A stretch of 64,000 bases of DNA, taken from positions 62,001-126,000 of the forward strand of contig NZ_JBEPMA010000002.1 in assembly GCF_040545475.1 (NCBI RefSeq), given 5' to 3'. Below the pieces are notes generated by a model that made no database searches, was not told where the DNA came from, and saw only the letters and a program-made list of their open reading frames with translations. The position numbers were made by a program, and so were the translations under genes. Position 1 is the first letter of the stretch. Each line of letters starts with the position of its first letter. Shown here in pieces: positions 24,634 through 33,315 of the stretch. Source of the DNA: Peptoniphilus_A olsenii (GTDB lineage Bacteria; Bacillota; Clostridia; Tissierellales; Peptoniphilaceae).

Positions 24634-25431
24634 TTATAATTTTTCAAAATAATCGCTAAATACATATCCGTGATTTAATGGTCCTGAACCTTTGCCCAAA
24701 TCCAGCCCATCTTCTAGTGCACCTGTGACATATTTTTTGGCATTTATAACTGCATCTTCAAGTTTTATACCTTTAGCTAAATTAGCAGCTATTGCTGAAG
24801 ATAATGTGCAGCCTGTTCCATGAGAATTTGGATTGTTAACTCTTTTTGCTTTTAACCACTTAATGTCACCATCAAATAATAAGTCATTAGAATCATCAAA
24901 TCTATGACCGCCTTTTAACAAAACTGGGGTATTAGACTTTTCATATATTAATCTCGCAGCTTTTTCCATATCATCTTCACTCTTTATTTTCATATTGGAT
25001 AAAATTTCAGCTTCACCTATGTTTGGAGTTATTAAATCGGCAAGAGGAATTAGCTCTTTAACTAATGCATCGATAGCACTATCCACTATGAGTTTGCTTC
25101 CTGCAGTGGCAACCATCACAGGATCTAGTACTATATTTTTGGGCCTATATTCTAATAATTTTTTTGCAATTTCAGAAATTAATTTTTCATTTGAAACCAT
25201 TCCAATTTTTACAGCATCCGGAAAAATATCCGCAAACACAGCATCGAGCTGCTCGCCTAAAAACTCAGGACTCATATCAGTAATCGATTTTACTCCCAAA
25301 GTGTTTTGTGCGACTACTGAAGTAATGGCACTCATGCCAAAAACTCCATTTGCCAAAAAAGTTTTTAAATCCGCTTGAATTCCTGCACCACCAGTTGGAT
25401 CAGTTCCTGCTATTGTAAGTGTTGTTTTCAT
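24634..25431 (-). CDS. thiD: Hydroxymethylpyrimidine/phosphomethylpyrimidine kinase
   Basis: Ribokinase-fold kinase that phosphorylates HMP and HMP-P for thiamine synthesis; some members also act on pyridoxal. The 265-residue product has TIAGTDPTGGAGIQADLKTF at the N-terminus, VLDPVMVATAG in the middle and the anion hole NSHGTGCTLSSAIAANLA near the end. No other thiamine gene is nearby, so a salvage role is as likely. It overlaps the upstream HAD gene by four bases (ATGA). Confidence 0.9.
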   Translation of the reverse strand: MKTTLTIAGTDPTGGAGIQADLKTFLANGVFGMSAITSVVAQNTLGVKSITDMSPEFLGEQLDAVFADIFPDAVKIGMVSNEKLISEIAKKLLEYRPKNIVLDPVMVATAGSKLIVDSAIDALVKELIPLADLITPNIGEAEILSNMKIKSEDDMEKAARLIYEKSNTPVLLKGGHRFDDSNDLLFDGDIKWLKAKRVNNPNSHGTGCTLSSAIAANLAKGIKLEDAVINAKKYVTGALEDGLDLGKGSGPLNHGYVFSDYFEKL

Positions 25432-26069
25432 AAAAATTCACCTCTATAATCTTTTAGTGTTTCTAAATATAAGTCAGAATTGACCTTTAATTCTTGTTGT
25501 ATTTTTCTACTAGTATAATCATATACGCCAATAGTATTGATACCTAATTTATTAGCATTTTTAAGTGAGTATAACCCGTCTTCAAATAAAATTGCATCTC
25601 TTCCCCATACTTTATACTCATTTAATATAGTATCTAAAAATTTCGTACTAGATTTAGGAATATTTAATACATCAGGTGAATAAATTTTTGAAAAATATTT
25701 TTTAATTTTCAGCCTTTCAAAAGAGCCTTCAATTAAATAACTATCAGTTGATGTGGCTATCACCATATCCACTCCATTTTCTTTAAAAAACTCAAATATT
25801 TCTAAAGCTCCATCTTTTAACTTTACTTTATTGAAATAATAATCCTCTAATCCTATAAGTATTTCCTCTTTAACCTTTTCTACAGTTTTATTTAAAGAAT
25901 AATTGTCAACCACATATTGTGAGCCTTGCAAAAAACTCATGCTAAACATTTTTTCTGCCAAGTTTAATTCTGGCTCAATATTATTTTGAATTAAATATCT
26001 TTCAGATATATTGTTGCAGTAATCCATGGAGTCGAGTATAGTTCCATCTACATCGAAAATTGCTAACAT
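25428..26069 (-). CDS. HAD-superfamily hydrolase (phosphatase-like)
   Basis: Beta-phosphoglucomutase/phosphatase-type HAD protein of 213 residues. Motif I is LAIFDVDGTILDS with the nucleophile aspartate, motif II MVIATSTDS, motif III lysine in the KSSTKF region, and motif IV DAILFEDGLYSLKNA. The ATG at 26069 is preferred over a GTG two codons upstream because of GAGGTGA spacing. Translational coupling to thiD suggests it may remove phosphate from a vitamin precursor, which is inference only. Confidence 0.8.
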   Translation of the reverse strand: MLAIFDVDGTILDSMDYCNNISERYLIQNNIEPELNLAEKMFSMSFLQGSQYVVDNYSLNKTVEKVKEEILIGLEDYYFNKVKLKDGALEIFEFFKENGVDMVIATSTDSYLIEGSFERLKIKKYFSKIYSPDVLNIPKSSTKFLDTILNEYKVWGRDAILFEDGLYSLKNANKLGINTIGVYDYTSRKIQQELKVNSDLYLETLKDYRGEFL

Positions 26070-26218
26070 ATTCACCTCTTAACAAATATAATTAAATATT
26101 TAACTTATCATTAATGATTATAATATATGTAAATATGAGCTTTGTCAATTTATGAACTCTCATGCAATCGTTTATTTTAAACTATCAACTAAAATCATAG
26201 TACTTTATTAAAACATTG

Positions 26219-26232
26219 ACACAATGTTGTGT
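26219..26232. promoter_or_regulatory. Palindrome in the promoter region of the C69 peptidase gene
   Basis: ACACAATGTTGTGT is a perfect 14-base palindrome overlapping a TTGACA (26216-26221) upstream of the surface peptidase. A short TTGTGTT repeat follows. It could be an operator; no well-spaced -10 was found, so the promoter itself is uncertain. Confidence 0.35.
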
Positions 26233-26336
26233 TTGTGTTAGTTTTATATATAGTATATTCCATGTAAAATTGTATTTTATTTTTTAGGAAAACAATTTTA
26301 TACAAGGGGTATTGAATATTTTTATAGGAGGCTTAT

Positions 26337-28340
26337 ATGAAAAAATTTAAGAAAAATTTAGTGGCAGCAGGTCTTATATCTGCAATGGTACTTGGCATGG
26401 CTCAATCTACTTTTGCTTGTACTGGTGTAATTGTAGGTAAAGATTTAACTACTGATGGTTCTTTCATCTACGGTAGAACTGAAGATTATGAAAGAAATAG
26501 AACTATGAGGCTTGTCACTCACCCGCGTGGGGAAATAAAAAAGGGCGACAAATTAATCGATACAAACAACGGATTTGAATACATACACAAAGAAGACTCT
26601 TTGAAATTCTTTTCAACTCCAGACTCAAGCAAAAAACCTGAAGATATGGAACAGGGTACTTACGATGCTGCAGGATACAATGAAGCTGGAGTAGGAATTT
26701 TCTGCACAGTGTCAGCAAACTATAATGATGAAGTTGCAAAAGTTGATCCTTATGTAAAAAATGGTGTAAACGAAGCGAGCATGACTACATTTTTACTTGC
26801 TCATGCAAAATCTGCAAAAGATGCTGTAATGCTTCTTGCTAATACAATTGACAAACAAGGTGCATCTATGGGTGATGTAGTTGTTTTTGGAGATAAAGAC
26901 GAAGTTTGGTATATGGAAATATATTCTGGACATCAATATGTGGCTATCAAATATCCCGAAGACAAATTTAGCGTATTTCCAAATGCTTTTTGGCTCGGCG
27001 GAGTTGATTTAAAAGATACTGAAAATGTAATAGCTTCAGAAGATATAGTTGAAGTTGCAAAAAAAGCTGGTACTTATGTAGAAAATAGCGATGGTCTAAT
27101 GGATATGTCGGCTTCATATAATCCTAAAGAATTGCACGATTCGAATCGTTCTAGAGTATGGTCTGGTATTCACGATTTAGATCCTAATTCTACAATTGAA
27201 TACGATGCAAAGAGATTTCCTCTACTAAATAGCTTATCAGAAGGCAGTGAAAAAATAGATATTAAAGATACATTAAATTTATTTAGAAATAGATTTGAAG
27301 GAACTGATTATGTTGCATCAGACAACAAAACAGAAAGAAAGGCTGACCCTAACAAATATAAAAGAGCCATAGGAAGCATAAACACAATGCAAGCACATAT
27401 TTTCCAAACTAAAGATAATTATCCAAAAGAAGCCCCTGGAATTATGTGGATGACTCTAGGAAGTCCCCTAAATATTCCTTGGATTCCAATTTTCCCTGAT
27501 ATAAATGACAGTAGTGAAGAATTTAAAAATGATTCACCAATATATGACAATAATTCATATTATTGGGTCGCTTCTTCTGTCAATGATTTAGTCTCAGGAA
27601 ATAGAGAAGTACTTGGTGATTCAACTCGCAAAAAAGTAACTGATTTTGAAAATGAAATTATGGATAAACTTCCAGAAATAGAAAAAGAGTGGCTTGCACT
27701 TTATGAGCAAGATAAAGAAAAAGCTGCCGATTATTCAACTAAGACAACTTTAGAACTAGAAAAACAAGCTTTTGATTTTGAAAAAGATTTACAAAAAGAA
27801 TTATCTAAAGTTTCAAAAGCAGATTTAATTCATCACTGGGCAAGAAAACCGATTATAAATGCTCTAGACAAAAAAATCATGGTTGGAACAAGCGATTTAA
27901 ACTTTTCTCCAAACCAAAAAGTGACTCGTGGCGAATTTATTACAATTCTTGGTAGAATGGCAAAAGTTGATATCGAAAAATATACTGGTATTAAAGACAA
28001 AAACATAGAAAGCGGCAAATATTATACAGAATATATGAACTGGGCTATAGAAAATAAATTGCTGCCAGAAAATATTAAAAATATAGCATCTGAAGATATA
28101 ACAAGAGAAGAAATGGCATATATTTTAAATTCATATTTGAATTTAACTAAGGAAAATAAAGTAGAAAAAACTCAAGTACACTTTGCAGATGCAGATGAAA
28201 TTTCTGATTGGGCTAAGAGTTCGGTTGCATATCTTGCAAATAAAGAAATTGTAAAAGGTACTACTGACAATAGATTTGCACCAAAGAGCAACTTAACTAG
28301 AGCCGAAGTGGCACAAATTATAGAAACTATTTCTAAATAA
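26337..28340 (+). CDS. Surface-layer-anchored C69-family dipeptidase
   Basis: 667-residue exported peptidase of the C69 (PepD) Ntn-hydrolase group. The signal peptide ends STFA and the next residue is Cys28, in ACTGVIVGKDLTTDGSFIYGRTEDY, so cleavage by signal peptidase would itself expose the catalytic cysteine at the new N-terminus. The catalytic body runs to about residue 480. The C-terminal 170 residues contain three S-layer-homology-like repeats, e.g. NFSPNQKVTRGEFITILGRM and RFAPKSNLTRAEVAQII, for binding cell-wall polymers. GGAGG precedes the ATG; the leader holds a further AT-rich hairpin at about 26266-26303. Confidence 0.9.
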   Translation: MKKFKKNLVAAGLISAMVLGMAQSTFACTGVIVGKDLTTDGSFIYGRTEDYERNRTMRLVTHPRGEIKKGDKLIDTNNGFEYIHKEDSLKFFSTPDSSKKPEDMEQGTYDAAGYNEAGVGIFCTVSANYNDEVAKVDPYVKNGVNEASMTTFLLAHAKSAKDAVMLLANTIDKQGASMGDVVVFGDKDEVWYMEIYSGHQYVAIKYPEDKFSVFPNAFWLGGVDLKDTENVIASEDIVEVAKKAGTYVENSDGLMDMSASYNPKELHDSNRSRVWSGIHDLDPNSTIEYDAKRFPLLNSLSEGSEKIDIKDTLNLFRNRFEGTDYVASDNKTERKADPNKYKRAIGSINTMQAHIFQTKDNYPKEAPGIMWMTLGSPLNIPWIPIFPDINDSSEEFKNDSPIYDNNSYYWVASSVNDLVSGNREVLGDSTRKKVTDFENEIMDKLPEIEKEWLALYEQDKEKAADYSTKTTLELEKQAFDFEKDLQKELSKVSKADLIHHWARKPIINALDKKIMVGTSDLNFSPNQKVTRGEFITILGRMAKVDIEKYTGIKDKNIESGKYYTEYMNWAIENKLLPENIKNIASEDITREEMAYILNSYLNLTKENKVEKTQVHFADADEISDWAKSSVAYLANKEIVKGTTDNRFAPKSNLTRAEVAQIIETISK

Positions 28341-28358
28341 TAGTTATATTCATTAATA

Positions 28359-28404
28359 AAAACCTAAAATCTAAAAGCTATAAAAATTTTTAGATTTTAG
28401 GTTT
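28359..28404 (+). terminator. Terminator after the C69 peptidase gene
   Basis: AAAACCTAAAATCTAAAA and TTTTAGATTTTAGGTTTT are perfectly complementary around a short loop, 18 bases past the stop codon. Confidence 0.85.
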
Positions 28405-28420
28405 TGTTTCAGTTTTTATA

Positions 28421-28473
28421 TGGCTCTATAATATCTGTTAGAGATTTACTCCTCAACAGATATTATAGAGCCA
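28421..28473. repeat. Perfect 19-base inverted repeat without a T tail
   Basis: TGGCTCTATAATATCTGTT and AACAGATATTATAGAGCCA are exact complements around 15 bases, and GAG/CTC extends the pairing. It follows the ordinary terminator and has no T-run on either strand, so it is not a typical terminator. No gene lies between 28341 and 28554. Confidence 0.75.
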
Positions 28474-28554
28474 ATTTAAATTAAATGTTTATTAGATTTT
28501 AAAAAATATTGTTTGCAAACACAATACTTAAGATAATAATAGTTATAAATTTTA

Positions 28555-28893
28555 TTATCTTACACCTGCAAATATTATTCTTCCCCCACTAACAACATTA
28601 AAATCTCCTCTACCGAGTGTTATTCTTCCTATGTCATAGGGTTGAATAAAGACATTATACGCATTAGATTTACCAGACACATGATCTTTCACAATATAAT
28701 AAGCCCCTTCAATATGATATGTATTTAGCCTATCTATAACTCCTTGTTGATGTACGTCAGAATAAGATCCTCTTAAATTGCTTTGATATCCTCCATAAGC
28801 TGCGCCTCCAATGCCACCAACATCAAAGCCTACCATATACCTAAAGCTGTCTCTTATTTCACGAAATGAATTTCCAAAGGCAATATATTTGAT
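28555..28893 (-). pseudogene. C-terminal part of a frameshifted exported protein
   Basis: The frame, open from 28893, reads KYIAFGNSFREIRDSFRYMV and on through a glycine-rich GFDVGGIGGAAYGGYQ to a C-terminus GGRIIFAGVR. There is no ribosome binding site at the ATG at 28836 and no signal peptide. It joins the frame of the upstream exported ORF by a -1 shift between 28856 and 28893, so the two were probably one protein of about 215 residues. I do not recognise the family. Confidence 0.55.
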
Positions 28894-29231
28894 TTAGAAT
28901 ATACATTTGTGGTTATATCATCCTCATTTAAATCACGTTCAGGATAATATACACTTATTATTAAATCTTCATCTCTTAAATTATTCGATGTCGCTTTTAC
29001 TTTATATTTACCGTCATCTTCCATAATTTCTTTGCATTTTTGTTTAAGAATTTGATCGATTTCATCAAGCGATTTATCACCAAATATTTTTTCTTTATCT
29101 TTTAAGGAGTACCCCACTGTCACAATTTTATTCACTTTATTATCTTTTAAATCTTTATCCTCTTTTGCTAAAATAATAGATGGTATTAAAATTAAAGTTA
29201 ACAACAACATTATACTAATATGCTTTTTCAT
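28854..29231 (-). CDS. Exported protein of unknown function, probably the N-terminal part of a frameshifted gene
   Basis: 125 residues with a signal peptide (MKKHISIMLLLTLILIPSIILA) and a lysine/aspartate-rich mature region ending SKSNILPLEIHFVK. A GGAGGGG site precedes the ATG. The last ten or so residues look like out-of-frame sequence: the alternative frame continues sensibly for 110 residues (28555-28893). No family recognised. It sits in a small group of exported proteins next to an IS256 relic. Confidence 0.6.
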   Translation of the reverse strand: MKKHISIMLLLTLILIPSIILAKEDKDLKDNKVNKIVTVGYSLKDKEKIFGDKSLDEIDQILKQKCKEIMEDDGKYKVKATSNNLRDEDLIISVYYPERDLNEDDITTNVYSKSNILPLEIHFVK

Positions 29232-29311
29232 AAAACCCCTCCTAAATGCAACTATATTATATACTACAATTAAAACTGAACCATTTGAATCACCACCTAT
29301 AATATATTAAT

Positions 29312-29788
29312 CTAATGTTTAACACCCTCAACTTGAAAACCTTTTAAATACTCTTGTAGTTTTCTAAATTCTTCTTCATCGTTTCTATAATACTCTACAC
29401 TCTTTTTAAAATTCGTATTAATTATCATATCTGCAATTTCATAATCTATAGAGAAAAATAGGTTTTCATCATATAAGTAATCTACATTTTGTGCACCTGT
29501 CAATATGATTAAGTTTATAGCATTTACTATAAAACTCTTTGAATTTTTTAAATCATAATCTTCGTAGTCCTTTGACATAGTAATTGCTATATTTTTGTCT
29601 TTGACTTTAAATTCTTTTACCTTATCGCCGTCCCAATCCATTTGAGAGATTATCTTATAAACTCCCTCTTTATCTGATAGGTCTGTTTTTAATTGATATA
29701 GGTTTTTATTTGTACATGCAGTAGTAAAAGTTATGAGTAAAAACAAAATACACATTATTCTCTTAACTCTTCTTGAAAGTATAAACAT
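29312..29788 (-). CDS. Putative lipoprotein, DUF4825-like
   Basis: 158 residues with a lipoprotein signal ending FTTAC (Cys25). The mature domain has LIILTGAQNVDYLYDENLFF and SIDYEIADMIINTNFKKSVEYY, a pattern I associate with the DUF4825 family of Firmicutes, from memory and with moderate confidence. A GAGGTGAG site supports the start at 29788. Function unknown. Confidence 0.6.
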   Translation of the reverse strand: MFILSRRVKRIMCILFLLITFTTACTNKNLYQLKTDLSDKEGVYKIISQMDWDGDKVKEFKVKDKNIAITMSKDYEDYDLKNSKSFIVNAINLIILTGAQNVDYLYDENLFFSIDYEIADMIINTNFKKSVEYYRNDEEEFRKLQEYLKGFQVEGVKH

Positions 29789-29894
29789 CTTAACTCACCT
29801 CGATTTTATTATAACGAATAATACCATTGATAACGTTTCTATAAAAAGTTTAGTTTCTGATGATTAAATATTAAAAATAGATATCCCATCAAAG

Positions 29895-30265
29895 TCAAAT
29901 TATAGATGCTGATTTGACAATTAATATGGCTCCTATTAATCTTATTGCTGATTTTTCATTTGGAAATATACGTATTACTTTTTCTCTTCTTCTTATTTCT
30001 TCATTTAGCCTTTCAATACAATTTTTTGTTCTAAGTCTTGAGTAAGCTTGTTCTTCGTTTAAATAAGCAAATGAATCTTCAAAACCTTTATCTAATATTA
30101 TAAGCTTTTTTGATATTTTTATCTTCTTCATATTTATTAAATATTTCTTCTTGATTAATTGTAAAATGTAATTGGGTCATTTGTTTTCTCCTGGTTGTTT
30201 TATTTTTTGCTTAAAAACTTTATACCAATTTTTGTTTCAAATGACCTATTCTTTTTACACAATTA
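29895..30265 (-). pseudogene. Internally deleted IS256-family transposase
   Basis: Two pieces of a Mutator-type transposase remain on the minus strand. The start, MTQLHFTINQEEIFNKYEE, begins at about 30180 behind AGGAG. Then the frame breaks and the far C-terminus follows: AYLNEEQAYSRLRTKNCIER and REKVIRIFPNEKSAIRLIGA, ending near 29895. Nearly the whole catalytic domain is deleted. The outer edge AATTGTGTAAA near 30260 matches the relic at 17294. Between here and 30482 I see no gene. Confidence 0.8.
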
Positions 30266-30482
30266 TATGTTATCTTTATTGAAAGATAACATATCTAAAT
30301 ATAAAATCCATATTATAATAAAAACGAATTTTTCATTAATATCTATATGCATAATAAATAAATTATAATATAATTTAAATCCCCCTATCTAAATAGAGGA
30401 ATTTTAGTAATCAAGTATTTTATTAGTCATGTGATTGAAGACCATATTGATTTAATAAGGTTTTAATATTTGCAATTATTTT

Positions 30483-30935
30483 TTATTTTCTATTTACAAA
30501 GGATGTAACTTCGGGCATTAGTTCATCACTCATAAAAGTCAAAATTTCTTCTAGTTTTTTTATATCTTCTTTACTAGATTGTTCTTTTAATCTTCCAAGA
30601 ACCACTTTTATATACTTTGCTTTCATTTCATAATATTTATAAAATTTATCTGTACATTCTAGATAAAATTCCCTCTTATCTTCTTCGGATTGAATTTTTC
30701 TCAAATAGCCTTTTTTAATGAGCGAAGCTATCTTGTAGGCAATATTAGGATGAGAAAGTTCTAAAAATTCTGTGACATCGCTAACTCTAGGTCTGTTGAG
30801 TGCATGAATTACCTCAATTGTAAAAGTTTCAGTCGCAGTTAGTGTTGCCTCCCTATCTTGCAAGTTGGCAAACATATTTTTATATAAATTAAGTTTAAAT
30901 TTATCATATACTTCTGTAAATTTCTCATCTAACAT
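30483..30935 (-). CDS. MarR-family regulator, probable fatty acid synthesis repressor (FabT-like)
   Basis: 150-residue winged-helix regulator. Start at 30935 is set by GGAGG six bases upstream. The recognition region VSDVTEFLELSHPNIAYKIA and the wing IQSEEDKREFYLECT are typical of MarR proteins. In streptococci FabT, of this family, controls the same gene set from the front of the operon; here it is the last gene, 10 bases after fabZ. The inverted repeat over the acpP promoter (40760-40774) is a reasonable target, so autoregulation of the whole operon is likely. Confidence 0.85.
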   Translation of the reverse strand: MLDEKFTEVYDKFKLNLYKNMFANLQDREATLTATETFTIEVIHALNRPRVSDVTEFLELSHPNIAYKIASLIKKGYLRKIQSEEDKREFYLECTDKFYKYYEMKAKYIKVVLGRLKEQSSKEDIKKLEEILTFMSDELMPEVTSFVNRK

Positions 30936-30945
30936 AAATATCCTC

Positions 30946-31365
30946 CTAAGAAAGTGCAAAGGAAATTTCACAAGACATCACTTTTTCATCTCCACAAAAG
31001 ATACTTCCTTCGCCAAAACCTATATTTTTAATTCTTTTCTTTACTTTACAACTTATCTCCAAAATATCACCAGGTTTTATTTCTCTATAAAATCTGGCAT
31101 TTTTAACTCCACCAAGAAAAGCAATTTGACCTCTATTTTCATTTAAAAGTGCTACAGCACCAACTTGCGCTACTGCTTCAATTTGCAAAACACCAGGCAT
31201 CACAAAATAATCTGGAAAATGCCCCTGGAAATAAGGTTCATTGCTAGAGACACATTTTATAGCCTTTGCACTTATTCCATTTTCAATTTCTATTATCTTG
31301 TCAATCATGAGGAATGGATATCTATGAGGTATTATCTTTTTTATTTCGTCTATATTAATTGTCAT
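30946..31365 (-). CDS. fabZ: 3-hydroxyacyl-ACP dehydratase
   Basis: Hot-dog-fold enzyme that removes water from 3-hydroxyacyl-ACP in chain elongation. The 139-residue product has IIPHRYPFLMIDKI and the catalytic YFQGHFPDYFVMPGVLQIEA with its histidine and glutamate. GAGG lies seven bases before the ATG at 31365, within the end of fabF (11-base overlap). In organisms without FabA or FabM the source of unsaturated chains is unclear; none is visible here. Confidence 0.96.
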   Translation of the reverse strand: MTINIDEIKKIIPHRYPFLMIDKIIEIENGISAKAIKCVSSNEPYFQGHFPDYFVMPGVLQIEAVAQVGAVALLNENRGQIAFLGGVKNARFYREIKPGDILEISCKVKKRIKNIGFGEGSIFCGDEKVMSCEISFALS

Positions 31366-32584
31366 CACTATACCTCTTAATTACAATGCTTGCATTGTGC
31401 CCACCAAAACCTAATGAATTTTTTATAAAATAATTTATATTATAATCCTCGGGTTCAAGTGCAAAATTTAAATCACAATCTTCATCCTTATTCTTATAAT
31501 TTACAAGTGGTGGCAAAAAATTTTCATTCATTGCACAAATGCTAAAAATTGTCTCTACTGCACCAGACGCACCTAATAAATGCCCAATTTGAGATTTAGT
31601 AGAAGAAACTTTAACATTTCTATTTTTAAACACTTTTTTAATTGCACTTGTTTCAAATTTATCATTTAATTCTGTGGATGTCCCATGTGCATTTATATAA
31701 TCGATATTCTCGGGGCTTATATCTGCGTCGTAAATAGCATTTTTCATTGCCAATGCTGCAAATTCACCATTAGGTGCTGGTGATGTTATATGAAATGCAT
31801 CACAATTTGTTGCATAGCCAACAATTTCTGCTAGTATATTGGCTCCTCTTTTGGTAGCATGCTCAAATGATTCTAAAACTAAAATTCCCGCTCCTTCTCC
31901 CATGACAAACCCATTTCTGTCTTTATCAAATGGAATGGATGCTCTAGTAGAATCTTTTGATGTACTCAGGGCTTTCATTGAAGTAAATCCTCCAACCCCA
32001 AGTTCTGTAATACTCGCTTCACTTCCTCCAGCAAAAATAATATCTTCATATCCATGTTTAATTGCCCTATAAGCTTCGCCAATTGCATTTGTAGAACTTG
32101 AACATGCAGTAACAGGCGATAGACATGCACCATATGCTTTTAACTCCATTGCTATATTTGCAGCAGTTAAATTCACTATAGCTTTTGGTATAAAATATGG
32201 ACTTATTTTATCAAATCCTCTATTAAGCCCCCTATTATGTTCCTTCTCTATTGTATCTATTCCACCAATTCCTGATGAAACATATACGCCACTGCGGCAA
32301 TTTTTTATTTCTTCTGCAGAAAGTTTTGCATTTTTAGCTGCTCTTTTAGCTGCTATAAGTCCCAGTTGATTAACTCTATCAAGACGTCTTAGGTCTTTTT
32401 TATCAAATTCATTTTCTATAAACGAATCGTCTATTTCAGAAGCAAGTTGTACTTCTCGATTAATTATATCATATGATTTAATCTTAGAAATGGAACATTT
32501 TGAATTTTTCATGGCATCTATTATTTCTTCTTTGGTGTCACCGAGTGGTGTTATAAAACCAAAACCTGTAATTACAACTCTCAT
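31355..32584 (-). CDS. fabF: Beta-ketoacyl-ACP synthase II
   Basis: Condensing enzyme of elongation. The 409-residue thiolase-fold protein has RVVITGFGFITPLGDTKEEI, the nucleophile in PVTACSSSTNAIGEA, and the two catalytic histidines in NAHGTSTELND and SQIGHLLGASGAVE. It overlaps fabG by four bases, suggesting coupling. Confidence 0.97.
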   Translation of the reverse strand: MRVVITGFGFITPLGDTKEEIIDAMKNSKCSISKIKSYDIINREVQLASEIDDSFIENEFDKKDLRRLDRVNQLGLIAAKRAAKNAKLSAEEIKNCRSGVYVSSGIGGIDTIEKEHNRGLNRGFDKISPYFIPKAIVNLTAANIAMELKAYGACLSPVTACSSSTNAIGEAYRAIKHGYEDIIFAGGSEASITELGVGGFTSMKALSTSKDSTRASIPFDKDRNGFVMGEGAGILVLESFEHATKRGANILAEIVGYATNCDAFHITSPAPNGEFAALAMKNAIYDADISPENIDYINAHGTSTELNDKFETSAIKKVFKNRNVKVSSTKSQIGHLLGASGAVETIFSICAMNENFLPPLVNYKNKDEDCDLNFALEPEDYNINYFIKNSLGFGGHNASIVIKRYSDDN

Positions 32585-33315
32585 ATGCCCAATCCTCCAT
32601 CTATAGATATTACTTCACCAGTTATATAGCTTGAATTTTCAGATGCTAAAAACCTTACAAGATTTGCTACTTCGATTGATTTTCCTACTCTATTTAATGG
32701 AATATCTTTTAATATTTCATCTTTAATAGTATCTGATAGTTTTTGTGTCATCTCTGTATCAATAAATCCAGGTGCTACAGCGTTTACTAAGATATTTCTT
32801 GAAGCCATTTCTTTAGCTAAAGATTTTGTAAAACCAATTAGAGCTGCCTTTGATGCACTATAATTCGTCTGTGCAATATTTCCCCTTATGCCACTTATTG
32901 AAGAAATATTTATTATTTTACCTGATTTTCTCTTCATCATGTCTTTTACTAAAAGTTTAGACATATAGAAGGCACTATATAAATTTACCTCCAACACTTC
33001 TTTAAAATCTTCAGGTTTCATTCTTAAAATCAAATTATCTTTTGTTATTCCTGCATTATTTATGAGTACCTCTATATCTAAATTTTCTAATCTCAACTGT
33101 TTAACAATCTCTTCACATTTATTAAAATCAGAAAGATTTCCAGAAACAACTTTCACATCACATATATCATTTAATTTATTTTTCAATTTTTCCAAATTTT
33201 CCAAATTTTTGTTACAATGTAGTACTAAATTATAATCTTTTGAGAGCTCCTTAGCTATAGCTTCTCCTATGCCACCTGTTGCTCCCGTAATTAATGCATA
33301 TTTTTTATTTTTCAT
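32581..33315 (-). CDS. fabG: 3-oxoacyl-ACP reductase
   Basis: NADPH-dependent short-chain dehydrogenase that reduces 3-oxoacyl-ACP. It has the cofactor loop TGATGGIGEAIA, the NNAG motif LINNAGITKDN, the catalytic serine in INISSISG and the YSASKAALIGFTKSLA tyrosine-lysine pair. Two adjacent ATG codons follow GGGAG; I take the second (244 residues). It overlaps the end of fabD. Confidence 0.96.
   Translation of the reverse strand: MKNKKYALITGATGGIGEAIAKELSKDYNLVLHCNKNLENLEKLKNKLNDICDVKVVSGNLSDFNKCEEIVKQLRLENLDIEVLINNAGITKDNLILRMKPEDFKEVLEVNLYSAFYMSKLLVKDMMKRKSGKIINISSISGIRGNIAQTNYSASKAALIGFTKSLAKEMASRNILVNAVAPGFIDTEMTQKLSDTIKDEILKDIPLNRVGKSIEVANLVRFLASENSSYITGEVISIDGGLGI

Noticed and set aside
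26216..26260. TTGACA with TATATA as a promoter for the C69 gene
   Set aside because: The spacing is about 23 bases, too long for a standard promoter; only the palindrome was kept as a regulatory candidate.
28555..28836. Independent 93-residue glycine-rich protein
   Set aside because: No ribosome binding site or signal peptide, and the frame continues upstream to join the exported ORF; treated as part of a frameshifted gene.
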